Source of the DNA: Asaia bogorensis
Lineage (GTDB): Bacteria; Pseudomonadota; Alphaproteobacteria; Reyranellales; Reyranellaceae
Assembly (NCBI GenBank): GCA_945889625.1
Contig: CAMDCE010000005.1
Span: 62,001-126,000, forward strand
Length of the DNA stretch: 64,000 nt
Direction: 5' to 3'
Position 1 is the stretch's first letter, and the number at the start of each line of letters is the position of its first letter. This document shows, in pieces, positions 44,518 through 54,675 of this stretch. The position numbers and the translations under genes were made by a program. The notes under the pieces were generated by a model. That model did no database searches. It saw only the letters and a list, made by a program, of their open reading frames with translations, and had not been told where the DNA came from.

Positions 44518-44572
44518 GGACGGGGTTGCAGAGGGGCCCGACCGCGATTCGAGCCGCGGCCATCGTTGTTTT

Positions 44573-45289
44573 TTAGCGTATCAATGTTTCCATAAATCTC
44601 GCCCGCGCGGGAGGCAAGGGCTTGTTGTGTGGCCAAAACACGTGACGCTCGAGAAAATAACCCGTCAGATCGAGCCCTTGCCGCAACTGGCCGTCATCGG
44701 ACGGTAACCCGCCGGTGGACAGAAACGCCGGCAGCGCCAGCAGCTTCTCCTTGTAGGGCCCGGCCGCGGCCCGCGAGACCGCCCGCCCGGTCTTGGGCGA
44801 GACGTAGGCCAGGTCGTCCGTCGCGCCGGTCGCGGCACATTTGTCGAGGTCGAGACCGAAACCCAGCTCCTGCAGGAGCCCCAACTCCAGCTTCACATAG
44901 ATGGCGGGCCAACCGGCGTGGCCGAGCGCGCCCAAGAAGGCGTGGAAGCCGTCGAACATGGCAGGATGCGGCTCGCGCTCCGGAAGAGCTGCGTCGATCA
45001 GGCCGCAGGCCGCCGAAAGACCCGCGAGTTCCACGGCGTCGTCCATCGCCCGGGCGGCATGCGCTTCGCGCAGTTCGCCGCTGTAATAGCCGAGCTGATC
45101 CGCCAGCTTGGCACGCCAGACCACTTCGGCGACGTTGCCCATCTGCCAGGTCGGACGCGCCTTGCGTGACACTCCACCGGCGACGAACCCTGCGTGCCGG
45201 CCATGACGGCGCGTCAGCAGCGACACGACCAGCCCGGTCTCGCCGTGCGGCCGGGTCGCCAGCACGATGGCGTCGTCGCTCCAATCCAT
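44573..45289 (-). CDS. recO: DNA repair protein RecO
   Basis: This 238-residue RecO has an N-terminal OB-fold (MDWSDDAIVLATRPHGETGLVVSLL) and a helical C-terminal domain (LELGLLQELGFGLDLDKCAATG; FLSTGGLPSDDGQ). Only one of the usual zinc cysteines is obvious, as is common in alphaproteobacteria. It anneals SSB-coated DNA and loads RecA with RecR. In many relatives recO directly follows era; here a phoD-like gene lies between them on the opposite strand. Confidence 0.93.
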   Translation of the reverse strand: MDWSDDAIVLATRPHGETGLVVSLLTRRHGRHAGFVAGGVSRKARPTWQMGNVAEVVWRAKLADQLGYYSGELREAHAARAMDDAVELAGLSAACGLIDAALPEREPHPAMFDGFHAFLGALGHAGWPAIYVKLELGLLQELGFGLDLDKCAATGATDDLAYVSPKTGRAVSRAAAGPYKEKLLALPAFLSTGGLPSDDGQLRQGLDLTGYFLERHVFWPHNKPLPPARARFMETLIR

Positions 45290-45333
45290 GCGGCGGGTAT
45301 GCCGCGTTTCCCCGATCCGCGCTAGATTGCGCC

Positions 45334-46905
45334 ATGAACAAGATCAAGCGGCGCCGGTTGTTCGGCGCAGCCGCCCTCGCGACCGCCCTGCCCTCGCGCA
45401 TCTTCGCCCAGACATCGACGACGGCGCGACCGCAACTGCTGCAGGGAGTCCAGTCGGGCGACGTCATGGCCGACGGCGCCGTCGTGTGGAGCCGTGCCGA
45501 CCGGCCGGCCCGCATGATCGTGGAATATGCCACGACCGAGAGCTTCAGCGACGCCAAGCGCATCGAGGGCCCGCATGCCCTGGAGGCGACGGATTTCACA
45601 ACACGCCTGCGCATTCGCGGCATAGCGCCCGGCCAGACGGTGTTCTATCGCGTGTCCTATCTCGATCTTGGTGACTACAAGACGGTGAGCGCGCCGGCCG
45701 CCGGTCGCTTCCGTACGCCCGGTGGTGGTGGCGGCGGCAGCACTGCCGCCATTGGCGATGTGAGCTTCGTGTGGTCGGCCGACACCGTGGGCCAGGGCTA
45801 TGGCATCAATCCCGATATCGGCGGCATGACGATCTACGAAGCGATGCGCAAGCTTTCGCCCGATTTCTTCGTCCACAGCGGCGACACGATCTACGCCGAC
45901 AACCCGCTCGTGGCCGAGAAGAAATTGACTGACGGCAAGGTCTGGAAGAACATCGTGACCGAGGCCAAGTCGAAGGTCGCCGAAACGCTCGACGAATACC
46001 GCGGCAACCACCGCTACAATTTCCTCGACGACAACCTGCGTCGCTTCAACTCGGAAGTGCCCATGCTGGCGCAATGGGACGACCACGACGTCACCGACAA
46101 TTGGTACTGGCAAAAGACGCTCCACGCCGATCCGCGCTATCGCCAGAAGAGCGCGGCGATCCTCGCGGCTCACGCCGAACGGGCATTCCGCGAATACACG
46201 CCGCTGGCCGGCCGCCTCGACGGGGCGATGCAGCTCTACCGGAGGTTTTCGTTCGGGCCGCGCCTCGATGTCTTCCGCACCGACATGCGCAGCTTCCGCG
46301 GGCCGAACGGCTCCAATCGCCAGACCACCCAGGGATCCGACACGGCCTTTCTCGGCGCCGCACAGGTCGAATGGCTGAAAGGCGCGCTGAAGGAATCGAA
46401 GGCGACCTGGAAGATCATCGCCGCCGACATGCCGCTCGGCCTTGTCGTCTATGACGATTGGCGTACAAAATCGGGGGCCGACGGAGTCGCCAACGGCGAC
46501 AACGGCACGCCGAGCGGCCGCGAGCTCGAAATCGCCGGACTGCTCGCTTTCATCAAGCGCGAAAACATCCGCAACGTGCACTGGATCACCGCCGACGTGC
46601 ACTACGCCGCCACACATCGCTACAACCCGAGCCGGGCGGCGTTCGGCGATTTCCTGCCGTTCTATGAGTTCGTGTCGGGGCCGCTCTGCGCGGGCGGTTT
46701 CGGACCCAATGACCTCGACGACACGTTCGGTCCCGAAGTGGTGTTCCAGAAGGTGCCTGGCGCTGGAAAATTCGATACGGCGCCCTCGGAAGGCTCCTGT
46801 CACTTCGGTCATGTGAAGATCGATGGCCGCTCCGGCGCGATGACAGTGAGCCACCGCGACGCCTCAGGCGGCGTCCTGTACGCACTGGATCTCGCGCCGA
46901 GCTAG
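45334..46905 (+). CDS. PhoD-family alkaline phosphatase, Tat-exported
   Basis: This 523-residue protein has a Tat signal (KIKRRRLFGAAALATALPS, then IFAQ), an N-terminal fibronectin-like PhoD_N domain (LLQGVQSGDVMADGAVVWSR) and a metallophosphatase domain with FFVHSGDTIYADNP, WDDHDVTDNWYW and ITADVHYAATHRYNP. It would release phosphate from phosphodiesters in the periplasm using calcium and iron. A Gly-rich stretch (TPGGGGGGSTAA) links the domains. The ATG at 45334 begins the Tat signal; the frame is open much further upstream as a shadow of recO. It interrupts the conserved era-recO order. Confidence 0.92.
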   Translation: MNKIKRRRLFGAAALATALPSRIFAQTSTTARPQLLQGVQSGDVMADGAVVWSRADRPARMIVEYATTESFSDAKRIEGPHALEATDFTTRLRIRGIAPGQTVFYRVSYLDLGDYKTVSAPAAGRFRTPGGGGGGSTAAIGDVSFVWSADTVGQGYGINPDIGGMTIYEAMRKLSPDFFVHSGDTIYADNPLVAEKKLTDGKVWKNIVTEAKSKVAETLDEYRGNHRYNFLDDNLRRFNSEVPMLAQWDDHDVTDNWYWQKTLHADPRYRQKSAAILAAHAERAFREYTPLAGRLDGAMQLYRRFSFGPRLDVFRTDMRSFRGPNGSNRQTTQGSDTAFLGAAQVEWLKGALKESKATWKIIAADMPLGLVVYDDWRTKSGADGVANGDNGTPSGRELEIAGLLAFIKRENIRNVHWITADVHYAATHRYNPSRAAFGDFLPFYEFVSGPLCAGGFGPNDLDDTFGPEVVFQKVPGAGKFDTAPSEGSCHFGHVKIDGRSGAMTVSHRDASGGVLYALDLAPS

Positions 46906-46926
46906 TCGCTGGGGGCTTCCCCCAAC

Positions 46927-47850
46927 TTACTTGGGGTCGTAATCGAGGCCGATCGCGCGATAGTGCGCCGGGTCGTCGGCCCAGCGTTCGCTCACCTTGA
47001 CGTGCAGGAAGAGGTGCACCGGCCGTTCGAGCATCTGGCCAAGCTCGTGTCGTGCCCGTGCGCCGATCTGCTTGATGCGCGCCCCGCCCTTGCCGAGGAA
47101 GATCGCGCGCTGGCCCTCGCGCTGGACATGGATGGTCTGCTCGATGCGGACGCCGCCATCCTTGCGCTCCTCCCATTTCTCGGTCTCGACCGCGGCCTCG
47201 TAGGGCAGTTCCTGATGCAACTGCAGAAAGACCTGCTCGCGCGTGACCTCGGCTGCCAGCAGGCGCAGCGGCAGGTCGGCGGCCTGGTCCTCGGGATACA
47301 GGAACGGGCTGGCCGGCAGCGCGACAGCCAACGTCGCCAGCACGTCGGCAACGCCGTCGCTCTTGAGCGCGCTCACCATGAAGGTGCGCTCGAACGGCAG
47401 CACGGCGTTCAGTTCGGCGGTGAGCGTGAGCAGCGTCTCACGCGGCACGAGATCGATCTTGTTCAGGATCAGATAGCGTGGCGCCTTGCTTTCCTTCAGC
47501 CGCTCGACGATGGCACGAGTCTCCTGGCCGACGCCGCGCTCGGCGTCGACGACCAGCGCCACGACGTCGGCATCGTCGGCGCCCTGCCAGGCGGCGGCGA
47601 CCATGGCGCGCTCCAGCCGCCGCTTGGCGATGCGGAAGATGCCCGGCGTGTCGACAAGGATGACCTGGGCGCGGCTGCCGTCGGCGAGGTCGGCCATGGC
47701 GATGCCGATCACCCGCATGCGGGTCGTCTGCACCTTGGGCGACACGATGCTGACCTTGGAGCCGACCAGGGCGTTGACCAGCGTCGACTTGCCGGCGTTG
47801 GGCGCGCCGACGACGGCGACGAATCCGGCGCGGGTCTGGGGTTCGCTCAC
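46927..47850 (-). CDS. era: GTPase Era
   Basis: This 307-residue GTPase takes part in 16S rRNA 3'-end maturation and 30S assembly. It shows G1 GAPNAGKST, the effector loop QTTRMRVIGIA, G3 DTPGI, G4 NKID and the C-terminal KH domain with IFLGKGGARIKQIGARAR. The start is a GTG at 47850 that overlaps the rnc stop as GTGA. It is the last gene of the rpoZ-to-era minus-strand run. Confidence 0.96.
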   Translation of the reverse strand: MSEPQTRAGFVAVVGAPNAGKSTLVNALVGSKVSIVSPKVQTTRMRVIGIAMADLADGSRAQVILVDTPGIFRIAKRRLERAMVAAAWQGADDADVVALVVDAERGVGQETRAIVERLKESKAPRYLILNKIDLVPRETLLTLTAELNAVLPFERTFMVSALKSDGVADVLATLAVALPASPFLYPEDQAADLPLRLLAAEVTREQVFLQLHQELPYEAAVETEKWEERKDGGVRIEQTIHVQREGQRAIFLGKGGARIKQIGARARHELGQMLERPVHLFLHVKVSERWADDPAHYRAIGLDYDPK

Positions 47851-48632
47851 GGCCGGTTCAATCGTTCGAGCAGGGCGATCGCCGCCAGGCGTTCGGCCTC
47901 GCGCTTGTTGCCGGCCCGCCCCTGGCCGGGCTCGTGACCCTTGATCGCGACGTCGACCACGAACACCGGGGAGTGCGCGGGGCCTTCGCGGCCGACCTCG
48001 CGATAGTCCGGCAGCGGCAGCCGCCGCGCCTGCGCCCATTCCTGCAGCGCCGTCTTGGCGTCGCGCGGCGCGGTGGCGCGACTGTCCAGGCGGTCGCGCC
48101 ACAGCCGTTCCACGCAGGCAGCGGCGGCCGCGAAGCCGGCATCGAGGAAGACGGCGCCCAGCAGGGCCTCCAGCGCGTCGGCAAGAATGGTGGGCTTCAC
48201 CGCGCCGCCCGCCGCGCTGCCTTGCGCGCGCTCGGAATCGCCCAGACGGATATGGACGCCCAGCCCCAGCGCCTCGGCGATCTCGACCAGGGTGGCGGCG
48301 CGCACCATGGCGGCATGGCGGCGCGCCAGCTCGCCCTCGCGCTCGTGCGGGAAGTGGCGGAGCAATACGTCGGCCATGGCGAGCGACAGCACGCGGTCGC
48401 CGAGGAATTCCAGCCGTTCGTTGCCGTGCGGGAAGGCAGCCTTCAGCTCGGGCTGGCGATCGAGTGCGCTTCGGTGGGTCAGCGCCTCGGCGGCCAGTTC
48501 GACGCGTGCAAAGACGTGCCCCACCGTCTCCGCCAGCGCCGTCAAGTCGACGTCATCCGTCGACGGATCGACGTCGTCAGGTTTCAGTGGATCGCCGTGA
48601 AGAAGCGGCTGAAACGGATCGCCTGCGGCCAT
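47847..48632 (-). CDS. rnc: Ribonuclease III
   Basis: This protein of about 261 residues has the RNase III signature NERLEFLGDRVLSLAMADVL, the second catalytic cluster LADALEALLGAVFLDAG and a C-terminal double-stranded RNA-binding domain. The start is uncertain: ATG codons at 48632 and 48650 lie inside the 3' end of lepB. The one at 48632 is given because it is preceded by GGAGCC. This implies about 49 bases of overlap with lepB. The N-terminal 40 residues before the catalytic domain are Asp/Pro-rich and poorly conserved. Confidence 0.93.
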   Translation of the reverse strand: MAAGDPFQPLLHGDPLKPDDVDPSTDDVDLTALAETVGHVFARVELAAEALTHRSALDRQPELKAAFPHGNERLEFLGDRVLSLAMADVLLRHFPHEREGELARRHAAMVRAATLVEIAEALGLGVHIRLGDSERAQGSAAGGAVKPTILADALEALLGAVFLDAGFAAAAACVERLWRDRLDSRATAPRDAKTALQEWAQARRLPLPDYREVGREGPAHSPVFVVDVAIKGHEPGQGRAGNKREAERLAAIALLERLNRP

Positions 48633-49408
48633 TTCCACGGCTCCAGCCATCCTGCGGTCGACGGATCGTGAGAGAAGAAGATGAACTCGGCACGTCCCAC
48701 GAGATTTTCGACCGGTACATACCAACCGAGCTGGTCGCGATCGCGCGGCGTGCCGGCCATATCGCGCAGCGACAGGCGCGTGCGGCTGTCGAGTGAATCG
48801 TCGCGGTTGTCGCCCATGACGAAGAAGTTGTTGGCCGGAACCAGGAACTCGGGCGTGTTATCGTGCGAGCCGTTGTCGTTGTATTCCAGCACGGTGAAGC
48901 GCCGGCCGTTGGGCAGCTTCTCGCTGTACAGCGTGCCCTTCTGGTAGCTGCCGTTGCCGCCCTTGACGTAGTCGCCGATCCGCAGCCGCTCGACCGGCTT
49001 GCCGTTGATGTGCAGCACACCGTTGGTCACCTGGATGCGGTCGCCGGGCAGGCCGACGATGCGCTTGATGTAGTCGGTGCGATTGGCGCCCTGACCCTGG
49101 TCGCCGGGATACTTGAAGACCGCGACGTCGCCGCGCTCAGGCATGCTGCCGAAGATACGGCCCGGAAAGAAGCCCAACGAAAAAGGGAAAGAATGCTTGC
49201 TGTAACCGTAGGAGTATTTCGAGACAAACAGATAGTCGCCGACCAGCAGCGTCGGGATCATCGAGCCGCTCGGGATGTTGAACGGCTCGATGGCGAACGT
49301 ACGCACCACGATTGCAATCAACACGGCATAGACGACCGTGCGGATGGTCTCGCCCCATCCGCCAGCCTTTTCCGCTCCACGCTTGCGCCGTTCAGCCACG
49401 TCCGTCAT
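48584..49408 (-). CDS. lepB: Signal peptidase I
   Basis: This 274-residue membrane protease has an N-terminal membrane helix (IRTVVYAVLIAIVVRTFAI), the catalytic serine in IPSGSMIPTLL (S49), the general-base lysine in DYIKRIVGLPGDR (K115), and VMGDNRDDSLDSR. It cleaves Sec signal peptides on the periplasmic side. Its position between acpS and rnc is the usual alphaproteobacterial order. Confidence 0.96.
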   Translation of the reverse strand: MTDVAERRKRGAEKAGGWGETIRTVVYAVLIAIVVRTFAIEPFNIPSGSMIPTLLVGDYLFVSKYSYGYSKHSFPFSLGFFPGRIFGSMPERGDVAVFKYPGDQGQGANRTDYIKRIVGLPGDRIQVTNGVLHINGKPVERLRIGDYVKGGNGSYQKGTLYSEKLPNGRRFTVLEYNDNGSHDNTPEFLVPANNFFVMGDNRDDSLDSRTRLSLRDMAGTPRDRDQLGWYVPVENLVGRAEFIFFSHDPSTAGWLEPWKWPQAIRFSRFFTAIH

Positions 49409-49504
49409 CGCCGTACCAGTTTAGACGAGCCGCGCGTATAGCAGGGCCAGCCGGCCCTGTCTCCGGGCCTTGGGGATGCATGGGAGCGCTGCATATTGGT
49501 CGTT

Positions 49505-49906
49505 TCAGGGCTGGGAAACGGCCGAAATGATCACGAAGGCCTGGGCCATCGGGTACTCGTCGGTGATGCTGAGGTCGATCTGCGGCGACATCCCTGCCGG
49601 AGTGATCTCCTGGAGGCGGGCCAGCGCGCCGCCGGCCAGCGCCATGGTAGGCTTGCCGCCGCGCAGATTGACGACCCCCATGTCGCGCCAGAACACGCCG
49701 CGCCGCAGGCCGGTGCCGAGCGCTTTGGCGCAGGCCTCCTTGGCGGCGAAGCGCTTGGCGTAGCTCGCCGCGCGCGTTGCCCGGCCCTCGGATCGCTTCT
49801 GTTCCGTCTCGGTGAAAATACGCTGCACGAACCGGTCACCGAAGCGCTCGAGAGAGGATTCGATGCGCCTGATGTCGACCAGATCGCTGCCGATGCCCAG
49901 GATCAC
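49505..49906 (-). CDS. acpS: Holo-[acyl-carrier-protein] synthase
   Basis: This 133-residue 4'-phosphopantetheinyl transferase has [20 protein letters not shown] with the magnesium-binding aspartate and [15 protein letters not shown] with the catalytic glutamate. It activates acyl carrier protein for fatty-acid synthesis. The GTG at 49906 overlaps the pdxJ stop as GTGA. Confidence 0.95.
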   Translation of the reverse strand: MILGIGSDLVDIRRIESSLERFGDRFVQRIFTETEQKRSEGRATRAASYAKRFAAKEACAKALGTGLRRGVFWRDMGVVNLRGGKPTMALAGGALARLQEITPAGMSPQIDLSITDEYPMAQAFVIISAVSQP

Positions 49907-50658
49907 GCGACCGCTCCGGCGGCGCGCGCGGCGTCCATGAGGCGGCGCATCTCGCGGATCGCCGCGTCGAGGCCGACGAAGATCGCTTCGCCCACCAGGA
50001 AATGGCCGATATTGAGCTCTCGCACCTCGGGGATCGCGGCCACCGGCCCGACATCGGCGTAGCTCAGGCCATGGCCCATGTGGCACTCGAGGCCAAGCCT
50101 GGCGCAAAGTGCTGCACCCTTGCGCAGGCGCTCGAGCTCGGCCTTCTGCGCTGCGCCCTCCAGCTCGCAGTATCGGCCGGTGTGCAGTTCGACGACTGGC
50201 GCGCCGAGCACAACGGCGGCTTCGAGCTGGCGCGGATCGGCCTCGATGAACAGCGAGACGCGAATGCCGGCGTCGCTCAGCCGGGCGACCATCGGCTTCA
50301 GATGATTGTGCTGACCGGCGGCGTCGAGGCCGCCCTCGGTGGTCCGTTCCTCGCGCTTCTCCGGCACGATGCAGGCGGCGTGCGGGCGGTGCCTGAGCGC
50401 GATGCCGACCATCTCCGGCGTCGCCGCCATTTCGAAGTTGAGCGGGATCTTGAGCTCGCGCATCAGCCCTTCGATGTCGGCGTCGACGATGTGGCGACGG
50501 TCCTCGCGCAGGTGCGCGGTGATACCGTCGGCGCCGGCGGCGGCGGCGATCGCAGCGGCGCGCAGAGGGTCGGGCGTGGGTGTGCCTCGCGCGTTGCGCA
50601 CCGTGGCGACGTGATCGATGTTCACTCCCAGACGCAGCTTGGACGACGCAGCGGACAT
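49903..50658 (-). CDS. pdxJ: Pyridoxine 5'-phosphate synthase
   Basis: This 251-residue TIM-barrel enzyme performs the last ring-closing step of DXP-dependent vitamin B6 synthesis. Family marks are [33 protein letters not shown] and the late [16 protein letters not shown]. It lies 31 bases after rsh and overlaps acpS. Confidence 0.96.
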   Translation of the reverse strand: MSAASSKLRLGVNIDHVATVRNARGTPTPDPLRAAAIAAAAGADGITAHLREDRRHIVDADIEGLMRELKIPLNFEMAATPEMVGIALRHRPHAACIVPEKREERTTEGGLDAAGQHNHLKPMVARLSDAGIRVSLFIEADPRQLEAAVVLGAPVVELHTGRYCELEGAAQKAELERLRKGAALCARLGLECHMGHGLSYADVGPVAAIPEVRELNIGHFLVGEAIFVGLDAAIREMRRLMDAARAAGAVA

Positions 50659-50689
50659 ACGCAGCTCTTTCGAGAATGGTTGTTGAAAG

Positions 50690-52864
50690 CTAGTTCCGTG
50701 CGCGTTCGACGGCGTTGATGGCCGGCGTGGCGCGTAATGCCGCAGTGATGTCGGCGAGGTGCTTCACGTCGGCGACCTCGACGTCGATCACCATGTCGAA
50801 GAAATCCATCGAGCGGTTGACGATGCGCAGGTTGGAGATGTTGCCCTCGTGGCGGGCGATCACGGTCGACAGGCTGCTTAGACTCCCCGGCTGGTTGGCC
50901 ACCGTGATCTTGAGCCGGCCGGTGTAGGCGCCCGCGCTCTCGCCCACCGAATCCCAGCCGACGTCGATCCAGCGCTCCGGCGCCTCCGAGAAGCTCTCGA
51001 GCGTGGCGCAGTCGATGGTGTGGATGGTCACACCCTTGCCGGTGGTGATGATGCCGACGATGCGGTCGCCCGGCAGCGGATGGCAGCAGCGGGCAAAATG
51101 CACGGCCATGCCCGGGATCAGGCCGCGGATCGCGATCTGGCCGCCCGCCTCCTTCTTGCCCCGGCCGGCGACCGCCGCCTTGCCCTTGTTGCGTGCGCGC
51201 GAGATCGGCACGACGTCGGCACCGCCTTTGCGCGGTTGCTTGAGGCCGGGATAGACGGCCGTCAGCACTTCGCGCGCGCCGACCAGACCGGCGCCGACCG
51301 CGGCCACCAGGTCGTCGGTGTTGGCCTGCTTGAAGTTGGCGCGCACGCCATCGAGGCCCTTGTCGGTGACCTCGTAGCCCTCCTCGTGGAAGGTCTTGTC
51401 GAGCAGCGACTTGCCGAGCTGAATGTACTGCTCGCGCTGGCGCGTGCGGATGAAGCGGCGGATCGCGGCCTTGGCCTTGCCGGTGACGGCGAAGCGCTCC
51501 CACGTCGGCGACGGCGTCTGCGCCCTCGAGGTCACGATCTCGATCTGGTCGCCGTTGGAGAGCTGGGTTCTGAGTGGCAGCATGCGGCCGTTGATCTTGG
51601 CGCCGACGCAGGTGTCGCCGACCTGGCTGTGGACTGCGTAGGCGAAGTCGATCGGCGTAGCGCCGCGCGGCAAGGCGATCAGCTTGCCCTTGGGCGTGAA
51701 GCAGAACACCTGGTCCTGGAACATCTCGAGCTTGGTGTGCTCGAGGAATTCCTCGGCATTGGGCGCCTTATCGAGGATATCGATCAGGCTGCGCAGCCAG
51801 GCGTATTGCGGCGCGTCGGTCGACGGCCCGCCTTGCTTGTAGATCCAGTGGGCGGCGACGCCGCGCTCGGCCTGGTCCTGCATCTCCTCGGTACGGATCT
51901 GGATCTCGATGCGCTGGCCGAGCGGACCGATCACGCCCGAATGCAGCGAGCGATAGCCGTTGGGCTTGGGAACCGAGATATAGTCCTTGAAGCGCTGCGG
52001 CAGCACCTGGTAGCGGCCGTGCAGCAAGCCCAGCGCCTGGTAGCACTGAGCGATGTCGTCGACGATGATGCGGAAGGCCATGATGTCGGCGAGCTGCTCG
52101 AACGACACGTTCTTCTGCTGCATCTTGCGCCAGATCGAATAGGGCGTCTTCTCGCGACCCGACACTTCAGCCTCGAGTCCGCCTTCCTTCAGCGTCTTGA
52201 CCAGCTCGGCCTCGATCTGCGGCACCAGCTGCTCGCCGCGTTCGCGCAGATAGCCGAAGCGCGCCAGCACCGAGGCGCGGCCGTCCGGGTTGAGCTCGGC
52301 GAAGGCCAGCTCCTCGAGCTCGCGCTTGACGTTCTCCATGCCGATGCGCGAAGCCAGCGGCGCGTAGAGGTCCATGGTCTCGCGCGCGATGCGCTTGCGG
52401 CGGGCCGGATCCTTGATGTGCGTCAGCGTGCGCATGTTGTGCAGGCGGTCGGCGAGCTTGACCAGCAGCACGCGGATGTCCGACGACATTGCCAGCACCA
52501 GCTTGCGCAGGTTCTCGGCTTCCTTGGTGGACTCCGACTGGACCTCGAGCCGGCTGAGCTTGGTGACGCCGTCGACCAGCCGCGCGATGTCCTCGCCGAA
52601 CAGGCCGGCGATCTCGTCGCGCGTGGCGTCGGTATCCTCCAGCGTGTCGTGCAGCAGCCCGGTGACGATCGAGGAGGTGTCGAGCTTCATCTCGGCCAGG
52701 ATGCCGGCAACCTCGACAGGATGGGAGAAATAGGGGTCGCCCGAGGCGCGGAGCTGGTTGCCGTGCCGCTTCAGCCCATAGACATAGGCGCGATTCAGCA
52801 CGTCCTCGTCCGCATCCGGATCGTAGGACTGCACGCGTTCAACAAGTTCGAACTGCCGAATCAT
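50690..52864 (-). CDS. Bifunctional (p)ppGpp synthetase/hydrolase (Rsh; RelA/SpoT)
   Basis: This 724-residue stringent-response enzyme has an intact hydrolase HD motif ([10 protein letters not shown], about 71-80), a synthetase domain with [19 protein letters not shown], a TGS domain beginning [19 protein letters not shown] and a C-terminal ACT domain ([20 protein letters not shown]). Alphaproteobacteria usually have one bifunctional Rsh, and this fits. It follows rpoZ on the same strand by 92 bases. In other bacteria the omega subunit encoded by rpoZ is part of a ppGpp-binding site on RNA polymerase. Confidence 0.95.
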   Translation of the reverse strand: MIRQFELVERVQSYDPDADEDVLNRAYVYGLKRHGNQLRASGDPYFSHPVEVAGILAEMKLDTSSIVTGLLHDTLEDTDATRDEIAGLFGEDIARLVDGVTKLSRLEVQSESTKEAENLRKLVLAMSSDIRVLLVKLADRLHNMRTLTHIKDPARRKRIARETMDLYAPLASRIGMENVKRELEELAFAELNPDGRASVLARFGYLRERGEQLVPQIEAELVKTLKEGGLEAEVSGREKTPYSIWRKMQQKNVSFEQLADIMAFRIIVDDIAQCYQALGLLHGRYQVLPQRFKDYISVPKPNGYRSLHSGVIGPLGQRIEIQIRTEEMQDQAERGVAAHWIYKQGGPSTDAPQYAWLRSLIDILDKAPNAEEFLEHTKLEMFQDQVFCFTPKGKLIALPRGATPIDFAYAVHSQVGDTCVGAKINGRMLPLRTQLSNGDQIEIVTSRAQTPSPTWERFAVTGKAKAAIRRFIRTRQREQYIQLGKSLLDKTFHEEGYEVTDKGLDGVRANFKQANTDDLVAAVGAGLVGAREVLTAVYPGLKQPRKGGADVVPISRARNKGKAAVAGRGKKEAGGQIAIRGLIPGMAVHFARCCHPLPGDRIVGIITTGKGVTIHTIDCATLESFSEAPERWIDVGWDSVGESAGAYTGRLKITVANQPGSLSSLSTVIARHEGNISNLRIVNRSMDFFDMVIDVEVADVKHLADITAALRATPAINAVERARN

Positions 52865-52956
52865 GACAATCGCCCATTATATGGGGACGATTGCCCTCAC
52901 TCCACGACGTTTGCGCCACTGGCAGGGCCAAGCCCCGCTAATGCGGACCGGTGTGG

Positions 52957-53319
52957 CTACTCGGTAACGTCGTCTTCCTCGGCCATCGGCAGCGCCTTGG
53001 GCTGCGCCGCTTCGGCGCCGCCCTGGGCCAGCGCTGCCGCCAGCTCCTGCTCGAGCTCGGCCATCTCGTTGACCTCCTCGGGCTTGTCGATGTCGGCATG
53101 CTTTTGCATGCCGGAGATCAGCGAGTCCTTCAGGACGGCATGGTCGAGCTTGGTCTCGGCGATCTCGCGCAGCGCCACGACCGGGTTCTTGTCGCGATCG
53201 CGATCGACGGTGATCTGGGCGCCGGCCGACACGTCACGCGCGCGCTGGGCGGCGTACATGACGAGCTCAAAGCGGTTGGGCACCTGCACAATGCAGTCTT
53301 CGACGGTAACGCGCGCCAT
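52957..53319 (-). CDS. rpoZ: DNA-directed RNA polymerase subunit omega
   Basis: This 120-residue omega subunit starts at 53319 with [20 protein letters not shown] and continues [11 protein letters not shown] and [13 protein letters not shown], the conserved core. The C-terminal part is acidic and variable, as in other alphaproteobacteria. The frame is open 17 codons upstream, but that part has no family match. It heads the rsh operon. Confidence 0.96.
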   Translation of the reverse strand: MARVTVEDCIVQVPNRFELVMYAAQRARDVSAGAQITVDRDRDKNPVVALREIAETKLDHAVLKDSLISGMQKHADIDKPEEVNEMAELEQELAAALAQGGAEAAQPKALPMAEEDDVTE

Positions 53320-53402
53320 GGGCGAACCTCTGATTTCCGGGAGCCGCGGGTTATACCCGCCCCCCATCAAAAGACAAGGGGCCTAAAACGCAAGCCGTTC
53401 GC

Positions 53403-53918
53403 CTACAAACGTTCCACCACCTGATCGGCCGACAGGGTAGCCAGGAGGGCCTCCAGCGGCGCGCCGGTCACGGGATGGCGCCAGTCCGGTGCGAGGTCCG
53501 CCAGGGGTTTCAGGACAAATCCCCGGCCCGTCATGCGGGGATGCGGCAGGGTCGCCCGGCCGGGCCCGCCGGGGTCAATTTTTCCACGAAAATCCAGTAA
53601 ATCCAGATCGATAAGGCGTGCGGCGTTCGGCACCGTGCGGACCCTGCCGAAGACCTCCTCTACGGCATGGAGTTCGGCCAGCAGCCGGTCGGCGGGCAGA
53701 TCGGTCGCCACCTCGACCACCACATTGACGTACCAAGGCTGGTCGGAGGCTGGGACCGGCGCGCTGCGATACCAGGGGGAAAAACGCAGGATTCCGATGC
53801 CCCGGCCCTCCAAAGAGCCTAAAGCAGCCATGAGGGTGTCCCGGGGCTGGCCGTAGAGGGCGTGGGCCAAATTAGCGCCGGCGCCTATGAAAATTGAACC
53901 CGAGCCGGTACTTTCCAC
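53403..53918 (-). CDS. folK: 6-hydroxymethyl-7,8-dihydropterin pyrophosphokinase (HPPK)
   Basis: This protein of about 171 residues makes the pterin diphosphate precursor of dihydropteroate. Motifs are IGAGANLA, WYRSAPVPASDQPWYVNVVVEV, and RLIDLDLLDFRGK followed by LPHPRMTGRGFVLKPLADLAP with the two magnesium aspartates. The start chosen is the GTG at 53918, because GGAGG lies 8 bases before it; a TTG at 53933 is possible. It stands alone; folP and folB are not nearby. Confidence 0.93.
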   Translation of the reverse strand: MESTGSGSIFIGAGANLAHALYGQPRDTLMAALGSLEGRGIGILRFSPWYRSAPVPASDQPWYVNVVVEVATDLPADRLLAELHAVEEVFGRVRTVPNAARLIDLDLLDFRGKIDPGGPGRATLPHPRMTGRGFVLKPLADLAPDWRHPVTGAPLEALLATLSADQVVERL

Positions 53919-54060
53919 CAGAAATTCCTCCAACCCCTTGTGATCTATAGGATAATGCCCTAGACTTAACGCGCGGTAGGAGGGGTGTGGGTTACAGTAC
54001 TCCTACTGCTCAATAATTATTTCGCTCCCTCTGCGCATTTTCGCCAAAAGGATAATCGCC

Positions 54061-54675
54061 ATGAAAGGCAATTTTTACGACAGCGAACGCGTCGCGCTCT
54101 TCATCGACGGCGCCAACCTCTATTCCGCCGCCCGCGCCCTGGGCTTCGACATCGACTACCGCCGCCTGCTCAAGGTCTTCCGCGAGAAGGGCCGGCTGGT
54201 CCGCGCCTACTATTACACGGCGTTGATCGAGGACCAGGAATACTCGCCGATCCGGCCGCTGATCGATTGGCTGGACTACAACGGCTACACCATGGTCACC
54301 AAGCCGACCAAGGAATTCACCGACGCCATGGGCCGCCGCAAGATCAAGGGCAACATGGATATCGAGCTCGCCATCGACGTGCTCGAAATGGCCGATCATC
54401 TCGACCACGTGATCCTGTTCTCCGGCGACGGCGACTTCCGCCGCCTCGTCGAGGCCGTGCAGCGCAAGGGACTCCGGGTCTCGGTCGTCAGCACCATCAA
54501 GTCCTCGCCGCCGATGGTGGCCGACGAGCTGCGCCGCCAGGCCGACGACTTCATCGAGCTGTCGGAGATCGCGCCGTTGATCGCGCGCAACCCGTCGGAG
54601 CGCACGCCACGCCCGGCCGTCAACGGCGAGGTCGGCGACGACGCGCCGGCCGAACATCTGATGCGCTCGGCCTGA
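54061..54675 (+). CDS. NYN domain protein (LabA/DUF88 family)
   Basis: This 204-residue PIN-like protein shows the NYN/LabA acidic residues: D16 in ALFIDGANLY, the KGNMDIELAIDVLEMA stretch and LFSGDGDFRRLVEAV. Such proteins are predicted or shown to be metal-dependent ribonucleases. An AAGGA ribosome site precedes the ATG at 54061. It is divergent from folK and is followed by a palindromic repeat and a uracil-DNA glycosylase gene. Confidence 0.9.
   Translation: MKGNFYDSERVALFIDGANLYSAARALGFDIDYRRLLKVFREKGRLVRAYYYTALIEDQEYSPIRPLIDWLDYNGYTMVTKPTKEFTDAMGRRKIKGNMDIELAIDVLEMADHLDHVILFSGDGDFRRLVEAVQRKGLRVSVVSTIKSSPPMVADELRRQADDFIELSEIAPLIARNPSERTPRPAVNGEVGDDAPAEHLMRSA

Noticed and set aside
42703..44595. 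Plus-strand open frame of 630 codons opposite parC
   Set aside because: It has no recognisable motif, and its His/Gln/Leu/Val-rich composition is the usual antisense echo of a high-GC gene. ParC on the other strand is certain.
51020..53386. Plus-strand open frame of 788 codons opposite rsh and rpoZ
   Set aside because: Antisense shadow of two certain genes; its content of His, Arg and Gln is typical of third-position GC bias.
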